Source of the DNA: Sphingomonas sp. 32-62-10
GTDB lineage: Bacteria; Pseudomonadota; Alphaproteobacteria; Sphingomonadales; Sphingomonadaceae
DNA length: 62,630 bases
Reading direction: 5' to 3'
NCBI GenBank assembly: GCA_002280555.1
Contig: NCEE01000017.1
Coordinates: 1 to 62,630 of the forward strand
Shown here: positions 44,325-51,426 of the stretch, in pieces
Layout: each line of letters opens with the position of its first letter
Numbering within the stretch: position 1 is the first letter of the stretch
The notes under the pieces: generated by a model
The model's database searches: none
Told to the model about the DNA's origin: nothing
The model's input: only the letters and a program-made list of their open reading frames with translations
Translations under genes and position numbers: made by a program

Positions 44325-44615
44325 GTGCAGTGGAAATTGGCCGGTGTTTCGGCTTCCAGTGCAGTTGCGGACGTTTGACCTAACGACAGCTATGCGCCCC
44401 AATTATCGCCATTCAACGCGCTGATAGGCGTTCCTAGAACCCGCCGCTCCTTCAGGCTCGCGGTCGGCACCCCCGATGATCCCCAGTTAGGGATATAACG
44501 TCCTTTTCCGACGCGATCGCTGAATGGAGGCATTAGGCAGAAGCGGACGATCGGTTTCTGATCAATTCTTAAAAAAGCCCGTTATACCGCCCAAAACCAT
44601 CATGAGGAGCAGGCA
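44325..44615. other. Intergenic region without recognisable gene
   Basis: The 291 bp after pyk contain no credible coding frame, tRNA or strong terminator. Base composition becomes AT-richer toward the DUF1295 gene, whose promoter is presumably within the last 100 bp. GGAGCAGGCA precedes its ATG. Confidence 0.5.
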
Positions 44616-45515
44616 ATGTCATCGCAGACCAAACGGTCTTACAAGGGTGCAGGACAAAGCCTGCTGATTGTCGCACTCGCGACCGCGCTGGGACTTGGCT
44701 TTGCCACACTTGCTGGGGCGAACAGCATCAATATAGGCGCATATTCGGCCGTTTTCGTTTGCGCAATGCTCGCGTTCGCGGTGAACTGGTTGGCTTTCGT
44801 CCCGTCTGCTTGGGCACAGAAAGACACCTATTATGACACTGTCGGCGCCCTGACATATCTGTCCGTGATTGGGGTAGCCGCGTCCAATGCCTGGCCCCTT
44901 GATACCAGAGCAATGGTTGTCGCAACGATGGTCGGCATATGGACAGTCCGGCTCGGAAGCTTTCTTTTCAGCCGCATTCATGCGTCGGGCGGTGCAGATC
45001 AGCGATTTGAAAAGATCAAGGTCAATCCGCCACGGTTTCTGGTCGCGTGGACGCTGCAAGCCGTATGGGTGATCTTCACAGCATCGGCAGCGCTGGTGAT
45101 CATCACGTCGCGGCAAACCGCGCCTTTGGATGGCCTCTTCTGGGCAGGCGCGGCGCTCTGGGTGATCGGCTTTGCTTTCGAAGTGGTTGCAGACAGCCAA
45201 AAGCGGCAGTTCAAGAAAGACCCTGCGAATAAGGATAAGTTCATCGACACCGGGCTTTGGGCATGGTCGCAACACCCGAACTATTTTGGCGAGATTACGC
45301 TGTGGTTCGGCATTCTGGTGATGGCGATCCCGCTACTCTCGGGTTGGTCATGGTTGGCGGTCATATCGCCGATATTCGTCTACCTGCTGTTGACCCGTGT
45401 GAGCGGCATCAATCTGCTGGATGGCATTGCGAAAGAACGCTGGGGCGATGACCCCAGCTATCAAGCTTATCGAAGAAATACGCCTGTGCTGTTTCCGCGT
45501 CCGCCGAAAGGCTGA
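44616..45515 (+). CDS. DUF1295 family membrane protein (steroid 5-alpha-reductase-like)
   Basis: The 299-residue membrane protein has the DUF1295 C-terminal core FIDTGLWAWSQHPNYFGEITLWFGI and PLLTRVSGI-type ending (LLDGIAKERWGDDPSYQAYRRNTPVLFP). It belongs to the 3-oxo-5-alpha-steroid 4-dehydrogenase/ICMT-like fold; bacterial substrates are mostly unknown. Codon choice is less GC-biased than in neighbours, as in a later arrival. Confidence 0.88.
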   Translation: MSSQTKRSYKGAGQSLLIVALATALGLGFATLAGANSINIGAYSAVFVCAMLAFAVNWLAFVPSAWAQKDTYYDTVGALTYLSVIGVAASNAWPLDTRAMVVATMVGIWTVRLGSFLFSRIHASGGADQRFEKIKVNPPRFLVAWTLQAVWVIFTASAALVIITSRQTAPLDGLFWAGAALWVIGFAFEVVADSQKRQFKKDPANKDKFIDTGLWAWSQHPNYFGEITLWFGILVMAIPLLSGWSWLAVISPIFVYLLLTRVSGINLLDGIAKERWGDDPSYQAYRRNTPVLFPRPPKG

Positions 45516-45525
45516 ATGCGGACTG

Positions 45526-46194
45526 TCAGCTAACCACCTTTGGCGGACATTCGCGTTTACGGCATTCTCTCCCGGAAATACCGAGTGAAAACCCCAAATC
45601 AACTAACGCCGCCCGGCACCCCACCTCGCCCGTAAACAACCGCGCCTCGATGCCGACCGCCGCCGCACCTGCCACATTCGCCGGATTATCGTCAAAAAAC
45701 ACCGCCTCCTCCGCTCGCAACCCGAACCGCCCCAGCGCCAGTTCATAGATCGCGCGATCGGGCTTCATCAGGCCTTCGTCGCCCGACACCACCACGTCGC
45801 GGAACCTATCAAAGAACGCTGCATGGGCGGCGCGAAAGGGGCGCCAGAATTCGCCCGAGAAGTTGGTGATCGCGAACAGGGGCACGCCGGCATTGTGCAA
45901 CTCGGCGACCAGCACTTCCATGCCGGGCACCACGCCCCTGATCGTTTCGTTGAAGCCGGGGCCGAGCGCGGCGATTAGCGCTGCATGTTCGGGGTGCTGC
46001 GCAATCAGTTCGGCGGATGTTTCCGCAAACGGCCGCCCGGCATCATGCTGAAGGTGCCATTCCATCGTCATCACATCGCGCAAAAACGCGTCGAGCGCCC
46101 GATCGTCGTCGATCAGGCGCTCATACAGGAACCGGAGGTTCCAATCGAACAGGACGTTGCCGACATCGAAGATGACAGCGGTAGGCTGGGTCAT
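45526..46194 (-). CDS. HAD family hydrolase (phosphatase)
   Basis: The 222-residue HAD phosphatase has motif I (AVIFDVGNVLFDWN), motif II (LFAITNFSG), motif III (LMKPDRAIYE) and motif IV (AVFFDDNPANVAGAAAVG). The cap is helical. The C-terminal tail after GEVGCRAALVDLGF (SGRECRKRECPPKVVS) is not typical and may result from a shifted stop. The substrate is unknown; related enzymes act on sugar or nucleotide phosphates. Confidence 0.9.
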   Translation of the reverse strand: MTQPTAVIFDVGNVLFDWNLRFLYERLIDDDRALDAFLRDVMTMEWHLQHDAGRPFAETSAELIAQHPEHAALIAALGPGFNETIRGVVPGMEVLVAELHNAGVPLFAITNFSGEFWRPFRAAHAAFFDRFRDVVVSGDEGLMKPDRAIYELALGRFGLRAEEAVFFDDNPANVAGAAAVGIEARLFTGEVGCRAALVDLGFSLGISGRECRKRECPPKVVS

Positions 46195-46210
46195 TGCGGG
46201 GGCTGAGCCT

Positions 46211-46299
46211 GACACGGAAGTAAATTCCGTGTCGTCGACCGGCGCTGGTGCGCCATAGGCCGGGCTTCGGCCAATCGCGGATTAGCGTTGCTAATCCGC
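46211..46299. repeat. Series of perfect hairpins between the HAD gene and rpmJ
   Basis: GACACGGAA/TTCCGTGTC (46211-46233) and GCGGATTAG/CTAATCCGC (46277-46299) are perfect 9-bp stems, with GGCCGGGCTTCGGCC between them. The last stem lies 4 bp past the rpmJ stop and may end or stabilise its transcript, although no T-run follows. Confidence 0.6.
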
Positions 46300-46303
46300 T
46301 GCC

Positions 46304-46429
46304 TCAGCCCTGGCGTGCCTTGAACCGGCGGTTGGTCTTGTTGATCACATAGGTGCGACCACGGCGACGGATCACGCGGTTATCGCGGTGACGGCCCTTG
46401 AGCGACTTCAGGCTATTGCGGATCTTCAT
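46304..46429 (-). CDS. rpmJ: 50S ribosomal protein L36
   Basis: The 41-residue protein reads MKIRNSLKSLKGRHRDNRVI followed by RRRGRTYVINKTNRRFKARQG. It is the longer, cysteine-free L36 type that does not bind zinc (as in YkgO). The gene stands alone, as is usual in alphaproteobacteria. Confidence 0.95.
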   Translation of the reverse strand: MKIRNSLKSLKGRHRDNRVIRRRGRTYVINKTNRRFKARQG

Positions 46430-46591
46430 GATCGATTCGCTTCTCGTAAATCAGGTGAGCTGGAAAGCAGCGGCGCCTATAGGGCGGTCGCGTTCAAGTC
46501 AAGCAATCCGGTCTCGTTGCCGCCCCAATTGCACCCCATATGCGGTGTGGGGCGTTGACGTGTGAACCAAACGGGGATGCTGGAGCCTGAT

Positions 46592-47185
46592 ATGCGACAC
46601 CTGATTCATGCGGCAATCATCGCCACCGCCCTTACCGCCCCGCTGGCGCCCGCCACCGCGACCCCCGTGCGGGTGACGCGGTTTCACCTCGGCACGCCGA
46701 TTACGCCAGCCCCGGCATCGATCCAGGTTGGCACGGGCAGCGACCCACAAAGCCTGGAGCAGCAGCAATTTGCGGGTGCCGTTGCCGCCGAGTTGGCACG
46801 ACTGGGCTTTACCCCCGAAGCAGCCAATGCCCCGGCGCCGTTGCTGGTGACGGTCACCTTCACGCGCCGCGAAGACAGCCAGACCGCGGCGCGGCCACCG
46901 ATCTCGATCGGGCTGGGCGGCGGCTCCTTCGGGGGCGGCGTCGGCGGCGGCGTGGGATTGGGCTTTGGCGTGGGCAAGCGGCCGACGCGCACCATTTACA
47001 CCACCGAATTGTTCGTCCAGCTGCGCCAGCGCAGTGACGGTGCGGCGATCTGGGAAGGCCGCGCGGTGATGGTGGCGAATGCCAAGGCCAAGGATGCGCA
47101 GCCAGGCGTGATGAGCGAGAAATTGGCGCGCGCGCTGTTCCGGGGGTTCCCCGGCGAATCCGGGCGCACTATCACTGTGCGATGA
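46592..47185 (+). CDS. DUF4136 domain-containing exported protein
   Basis: The 197-residue protein starts at ATG 46592 (GGAG 9 bp upstream) with a signal peptide ending APATA. The DUF4136 pattern includes FAGAVAAELARLGFTP, LLVTVTFTRRED, a glycine-rich insert (GLGGGSFGGGVGGGVGLGFG), TTELFVQLRQRSDGAAIWEGRA and a C-terminal LARALFRGFPGESG. It is probably periplasmic. It overlaps the M14 gene by 4 bp. Confidence 0.85.
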   Translation: MRHLIHAAIIATALTAPLAPATATPVRVTRFHLGTPITPAPASIQVGTGSDPQSLEQQQFAGAVAAELARLGFTPEAANAPAPLLVTVTFTRREDSQTAARPPISIGLGGGSFGGGVGGGVGLGFGVGKRPTRTIYTTELFVQLRQRSDGAAIWEGRAVMVANAKAKDAQPGVMSEKLARALFRGFPGESGRTITVR

Positions 47186-48303
47186 CCATCACCATCAGCG
47201 CCGCCTTTGATGGCGGCAACATCCACGTCCTGCAGCAGGATGCCGACACCGCCGATCTGGAAATCGTGAAGGATCGCGACTCGGATTTCTACCAATGGTT
47301 CTATTTCCGCGTGGCGGGCGCGAAGGGCCGCGCGCTGACTTTGCGGATTAAGAATGCAGGCGGCTCTGCCTATCCGTTTGGGTGGCCGGGATACCGCGCC
47401 CGAGTAAGCGATGATCGTGAAAGCTGGCGTTATGCCGATGCCACCGATTATGCCGATGGCGTGCTGACGATCACCCACCAGGCGGTAGGTGACTTGATCT
47501 GGTTCGCTTATTTCGCGCCCTATACGATCGAGCGGCATAATGCGCTGATCGCCCGCTATGCCGGCATGGACGGGGTGGCGCACCGCGAGCTTGGCCAGTC
47601 GATCGACGGCCAGCCGATCGATTGCCTGACGATCGGGCATGGCCCCAAGCCGGTCTGGCTCTATGCGCGCCAGCATCCCGGGGAAACGATGGCCGAATAT
47701 TGGATGGAAGGCGCGCTGGAACGGCTGACCGATCCCGCCGATCCCGTCACCGCGGCTTTGCTCGCCAAGGCGACGTTTCATCTGGTGCCCAATGCCAACC
47801 CGGACGGTTCCTCTCGCGGGCATTTGCGCACCAATGCAGTGGGGGTGAATCTGAACCGCGAATGGGCAACGCCAAGCCCCGAAAAGAGTCCAGAGGTGCT
47901 GGCAATCCGGAATGCGATGGATGCGACCGGTGTGGTGTTCGCGATGGACGTCCACGGCGACGAGGCGATCCCCGCCAATTTCATTGCGGGTTTTGAGGGC
48001 ATTCCCAACTGGACCGACGCGCAGGGCGACAAATTCTACGCCTTCCGCGATGCGCTGGCTGCGCATACCCCCGATTTTCAGACCAAGCTCGGCTATCACA
48101 AGGCCGCGCCGGGCAAGGCGAACCTGACGATGTCGACTAACCAGCTCGCCAATCGCTTCGGCGCAGTGGCGATGACGCTGGAAATGCCGTTCAAGGATCA
48201 TGACGAGAATCCCGATCCGATTGCAGGCTGGTCTCCCGATCGGTGCCGGAAGCTGGCGCATAGCTGCCTTGAAGTGCTGGCTGCCAAGATCGACGGGTAT
48301 TAA
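47182..48303 (+). CDS. M14 family zinc carboxypeptidase (cytosolic carboxypeptidase-like)
   Basis: The 373-residue protein has an N-terminal beta domain (DFYQWFYFRVAGAKG) followed by a carboxypeptidase domain. Zinc ligands His165 and Glu168 are in YARQHPGETMAE and the third is in AMDVHGDEA; substrate residues appear in NPDGSSRGHLRTNAVGVNLNREW, and the catalytic Glu in TLEMPFKDH. This N-domain plus M14 layout is that of CCP/Nna1-like deglutamylases. It lacks a signal peptide, so it acts in the cytoplasm; the substrate is unknown. Confidence 0.9.
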   Translation: MTITISAAFDGGNIHVLQQDADTADLEIVKDRDSDFYQWFYFRVAGAKGRALTLRIKNAGGSAYPFGWPGYRARVSDDRESWRYADATDYADGVLTITHQAVGDLIWFAYFAPYTIERHNALIARYAGMDGVAHRELGQSIDGQPIDCLTIGHGPKPVWLYARQHPGETMAEYWMEGALERLTDPADPVTAALLAKATFHLVPNANPDGSSRGHLRTNAVGVNLNREWATPSPEKSPEVLAIRNAMDATGVVFAMDVHGDEAIPANFIAGFEGIPNWTDAQGDKFYAFRDALAAHTPDFQTKLGYHKAAPGKANLTMSTNQLANRFGAVAMTLEMPFKDHDENPDPIAGWSPDRCRKLAHSCLEVLAAKIDGY

Positions 48304-48316
48304 CGAAGGCAAGCTA

Positions 48317-48402
48317 CCCGTTCGTCCCGAGCATCGTCGAGGGACGTGCCGCGCGCGCTGCGCAGGGTGTCTCGACTTCGCTCGACACGAACGGTAGGGC
48401 GC
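48317..48402. repeat. Palindromic intergenic repeat (TCTCGACTTCGCTCGACAC family)
   Basis: CCGTTCGTCCCGAGCATCG and CGACTTCGCTCGACACGAACGG are inverted, near-complementary arms around GCGCTGCGCAGGGTG. A close relative is at 49662-49738. It separates the M14 and gpmA genes. Confidence 0.75.
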
Positions 48403-48425
48403 GCAAAAATCGGAGCCCATATCTA

Positions 48426-49112
48426 ATGCCCACCCTCGTCCTGATCCGCCACGGCCAATCGGCCTGGAACCTCGAAAACCGCTTCACCGGCTGGTGGGAT
48501 GTCGACGTGACCGCCAAGGGTGTCGAGGAAGCCCGCGCGGCGGGGCGGCTGATGGCCGAGAAGGGCCTGGATTTCGACCAGTGCTTCACGTCGCTGCAAA
48601 CCCGCGCGATCAAGACGCTGAACCTCGCGCTGGAGGAAATGGGGCGGCTGTGGTTGCCGGTCGAGAAGGACTGGCGGCTGAACGAACGCCATTATGGCGG
48701 GCTGACCGGGCTCGACAAGGCCGAGACCGCGGCGAAGCATGGCGACGCCCAGGTGAAGATCTGGCGTCGCAGCTTCGACATTCCCCCGCCGCCGCTGGAG
48801 CCGGGCAGCCCCTATGATTTATCGGGTGATCGCCGCTATGCCGGGATCACCGTGCCCGCGACTGAGAGCCTGAAGGACACGATCGCGCGCGTGCTGCCCT
48901 ATTGGGAGGAACACATCGCGCCCGCTTTGAAAGACGGCCAGCGCGTGCTGATCTCCGCCCACGGCAATTCGCTCCGCGCGCTGGTGAAGCACCTGTCGGG
49001 CATTCCCGACGACGAGATCACCCATCTGGAGATCCCGACCGGCCAGCCGATCGTGTACCAGCTGGACGACGCACTGGGCGCGATCGAGCGCTATTACCTC
49101 AGCGAGCGCTGA
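48426..49112 (+). CDS. gpmA: 2,3-bisphosphoglycerate-dependent phosphoglycerate mutase
   Basis: The 228-residue glycolytic enzyme has the phosphohistidine motif LVLIRHGQSAWNLENRFTGW. RRLNERHYGGLTG-type residues (DWRLNERHYGGLTGLDKAETA), YAGITVPATESLKDTI and LISAHGNSLRALVKHL follow. It interconverts 3- and 2-phosphoglycerate. Confidence 0.96.
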   Translation: MPTLVLIRHGQSAWNLENRFTGWWDVDVTAKGVEEARAAGRLMAEKGLDFDQCFTSLQTRAIKTLNLALEEMGRLWLPVEKDWRLNERHYGGLTGLDKAETAAKHGDAQVKIWRRSFDIPPPPLEPGSPYDLSGDRRYAGITVPATESLKDTIARVLPYWEEHIAPALKDGQRVLISAHGNSLRALVKHLSGIPDDEITHLEIPTGQPIVYQLDDALGAIERYYLSER

Positions 49113-49152
49113 CCCCCTTCCCCTCGCGCGCGCCAATCGCTAACCCTCGCTG

Positions 49153-49644
49153 ATGGAACCCCCAAAGACCCCGATTGTCGGCATTATCATGGGCAGCACG
49201 TCCGATTGGGAGACGATGCGCCACGCCGCGGAGATTCTCGACGTGATGGGCGTGGCGCATGAAGCCAAGGTGGTTTCCGCACACCGCACGCCGCAGCGGC
49301 TGGTCGACTATGCCACCAGCGCCGCCGATCGCGGATTGAAGGTGATCATCGCGGGTGCGGGCGGCGCTGCACACTTGCCCGGCATGGCCGCATCGATGAC
49401 GCATCTGCCCGTGCTCGGCGTGCCGGTGCAGTCCAAGGCGCTCGACGGGATGGATAGCCTGCTCTCGATCGTGCAGATGCCCGCTGGCATCCCGGTGGGC
49501 ACGCTCGCGATCGGCAAGGCGGGCGCGAAGAATGCCGGACTGCTGGCGATCGCGATCCTGGCGCTGGCCGATCCGGTGCTGTCGGGCCAGCTAAAGGCCT
49601 GGCGCGCGGCACAGACCGACAGCGTGGCGATAGATCCGGCGTGA
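49153..49644 (+). CDS. purE: 5-(carboxyamino)imidazole ribonucleotide mutase PurE
   Basis: The 163-residue class I PurE carries VGIIMGSTSDWETMRHAAEIL, the active site VVSAHRTPQRLVDYA, IAGAGGAAHLPGMAAS and LPVLGVPVQSKALDGMDSLLSIVQMP. It converts N5-CAIR to CAIR. It precedes purK, the enzyme that makes its substrate, with a repeat between them. Confidence 0.97.
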   Translation: MEPPKTPIVGIIMGSTSDWETMRHAAEILDVMGVAHEAKVVSAHRTPQRLVDYATSAADRGLKVIIAGAGGAAHLPGMAASMTHLPVLGVPVQSKALDGMDSLLSIVQMPAGIPVGTLAIGKAGAKNAGLLAIAILALADPVLSGQLKAWRAAQTDSVAIDPA

Positions 49645-49661
49645 TGACCCCCTCCAAAGCC

Positions 49662-49738
49662 GTTCGTTTCGAGCGTAGTCGAGAAACCGGCCACGAGCGG
49701 TGCGCAGGGTGTCTCGACTTCGCTCGACACGAGCGGGA
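49662..49738. repeat. Palindromic intergenic repeat between purE and purK
   Basis: CCGTTCGTTTCGAGCGTAGTCGAG and CTCGACTTCGCTCGACACGAGCGG are inverted arms around GAGCGGTGCGCAGGGTG. It belongs to the same family as 48317-48402. It runs up to 15 bp before the purK start and could form a hairpin in the purEK message. Confidence 0.75.
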
Positions 49739-49752
49739 TGGGGAATAAGTCG

Positions 49753-50820
49753 ATGACCCTACTCCCCCCCGGATCGACGATCGGCATCCTTGGCGGGGGC
49801 CAGCTGGGGCGCATGCTCGCAGTGGCCGCAGCCCAGCTCGGCTATAACACCCGCGTGCTCGCCCCTGATGAAGAGGCCGTTGCCGCGCAGACCGCGTCGA
49901 GCTTTACCCGCGCCGATTATCAGAGCCGGATCGTGCTCGACGATTTCGCCGCCGCTGCCGATGTCGTCACCTATGAGTTCGAGAATATCGCGCTCGATCC
50001 GATCACTTATCTCGCCACCCAATTGCCGGTGCATCCCGGCGCCTTGTCGCTGGCGACCGCACAGGACCGCGCGGCGGAGAAAAGCTTTGTCGGCGATCTG
50101 GGCGGGCGGACCGCGCCGTGGCGGCTCGTCACCTCGATCGAGGCGCTGCACGCGGCCGTGGCGGAGATCGGCCTGCCCGCGATCCTGAAAACGCTGCGGA
50201 TGGGCTATGACGGCAAGGGCCAGGTGCGGATAACGACGCCCGATGATGTCGATAGCGCTTGGGATTCGATCGGCGGTCGCCCGGCAATCCTCGAAGGGTT
50301 CGTGCAGTTCAGCCATGAATTCTCGATCATCCTCGCGCGCGGGCAGGATGGATCGATGGTCAGCTATCCGCCACCGTGGAACGAACATGTCGACGGCATC
50401 CTGGCGCGCTCCTCGCTGCCCGCCCCCGTCGAGATCGCTCGGCAATGGGGCGAAGCGGCCGCGCTGACCGGAAGGATCGCCGAACAGCTGGGCCATGTTG
50501 GCGTGCTGGCGTGCGAGTTTTTCGTCGGCGCGGACGGCCCGGTGTTCAACGAAATGGCGCCGCGGGTGCACAATAGCGGCCACTGGACGATCGAAGGCGC
50601 GGTGACGAGCCAGTTCGAAAACCACATCCGCGCGATCTGCGGCCTGCCGCTTGGCGATACCGGGCTGACTGCGGAGTCGGTCGAGATGCTCAACCTGATC
50701 GGTGAAGATGCCGACGACGCAATGAAATATCTGAGCGAGCACGACGCGCATCTGCACCTTTACGGCAAGAGCGTCCGCCCCGGCCGCAAGATGGGGCATG
50801 TGACCCGGCTGGTGCGGTGA
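49753..50820 (+). CDS. purK: 5-(carboxyamino)imidazole ribonucleotide synthase PurK
   Basis: The 355-residue ATP-grasp enzyme starts STIGILGGGQLGRMLAVAAAQLG and continues with LKTLRMGYDGKGQVRI, FEFSIILARG-type (FSHEFSIILARG), and FNEMAPRVHNSGHWTIEGAVTSQFE. It makes N5-CAIR from AIR, bicarbonate and ATP. I chose ATG 49753; an ATG at 49738 is within the upstream repeat. Confidence 0.95.
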   Translation: MTLLPPGSTIGILGGGQLGRMLAVAAAQLGYNTRVLAPDEEAVAAQTASSFTRADYQSRIVLDDFAAAADVVTYEFENIALDPITYLATQLPVHPGALSLATAQDRAAEKSFVGDLGGRTAPWRLVTSIEALHAAVAEIGLPAILKTLRMGYDGKGQVRITTPDDVDSAWDSIGGRPAILEGFVQFSHEFSIILARGQDGSMVSYPPPWNEHVDGILARSSLPAPVEIARQWGEAAALTGRIAEQLGHVGVLACEFFVGADGPVFNEMAPRVHNSGHWTIEGAVTSQFENHIRAICGLPLGDTGLTAESVEMLNLIGEDADDAMKYLSEHDAHLHLYGKSVRPGRKMGHVTRLVR

Positions 50821-50837
50821 TCATCTACTCAGTCTAA

Positions 50838-51020
50838 CCCGTTTGTCCTGAGTAGCCACTGAGCTCTTGTCGAAGTGGCGTATCGAAGGACAGCGTTTGG
50901 TGCACGGACCCTTCGATACGCGTCTTCGACTTCGGCCCTTTGGGCCGAAGTTTATCCTGAGCGCCTGCCTTTGGCAGGCAGTCGAAGGGATCAGCCGCTA
51001 CTCAGGGCGAACGGGGTAAA
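50838..51020. repeat. Large composite palindromic repeat
   Basis: The outer arms CCCGTTTGTCCTGAGTAG (50838-50855) and CTACTCAGGGCGAACGGGG (about 50998-51016) are inverted copies. Inner units include CTTCGGCCCTTTGGGCCGAAG (50932-50952) and GCCTGCCTTTGGCAGGC (50963-50979). This is the longest member of the repeat family in the window. There is no coding content between purK and the terminator at 51044. Confidence 0.75.
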
Positions 51021-51043
51021 GAATGGGTCTCCGAAACGACAAC

Positions 51044-51073
51044 GGCCCGCCTTTCCCAACGGAAAGGCAGGCC
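51044..51073 (-). terminator. Hairpin terminator of the small beta protein gene
   Basis: GGCC and GCCTTTCC pair with GGAAAGGC and GGCC around CAAC. It lies about 28 bp past the stop of the gene at 51101. No long T-run follows, so it is a moderate call. Confidence 0.65.
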
Positions 51074-51100
51074 GCCATCAATAATCGCTACTGCAAAAAA

Positions 51101-51400
51101 TCAGCCACGCGTGCCCGTCATCGGGAAGCTGCCAAAGGCGCCGGCGCCGACGGTGCCGGTGATCGTGTCGCCATCGATCGTGGCTTCGCAGGTCAGCGTC
51201 ATCGGCATCGGGACCGTCATCTGCATCGTCCACTTGATGGTGTTGCCATCAACGGTGCCGTCGGTGATGTCGACCGAGCCCATCTGGCCCGAGCTGGTGC
51301 CCGTCCAGGTGTTGCCGTTGCTGTTGACGGTGACGACGGCGGCATTGTCGCCGAGCGGGGACTTCACAACAGTGTTCCAGGTACCATCGATATTGGCCAT
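51101..51400 (-). CDS. Small all-beta protein of unknown function
   Basis: The 99-residue protein has alternating beta strands (DGTWNTVVKSPLGDNAAVVTV, IKWTMQMTVPMPMTLTCEATIDGDTI, GSFPMTGTRG). It has no signal peptide. The look is of a single up-and-down beta barrel or lipocalin-like unit. Similar domains occur fused to oxidoreductases in sphingomonads, in my recollection, but I cannot name the family. It is 26 bp from the M16 gene on the same strand. Confidence 0.75.
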   Translation of the reverse strand: MANIDGTWNTVVKSPLGDNAAVVTVNSNGNTWTGTSSGQMGSVDITDGTVDGNTIKWTMQMTVPMPMTLTCEATIDGDTITGTVGAGAFGSFPMTGTRG

Positions 51401-51426
51401 GATCGCTTCTCCTGCGTGATCGGTTA

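Noticed and set aside
45526..45600. Possible frameshifted C-terminus of the HAD protein
   Set aside because: The tail is unusual, but no alternative frame restores a recognisable ending, so I only noted it.
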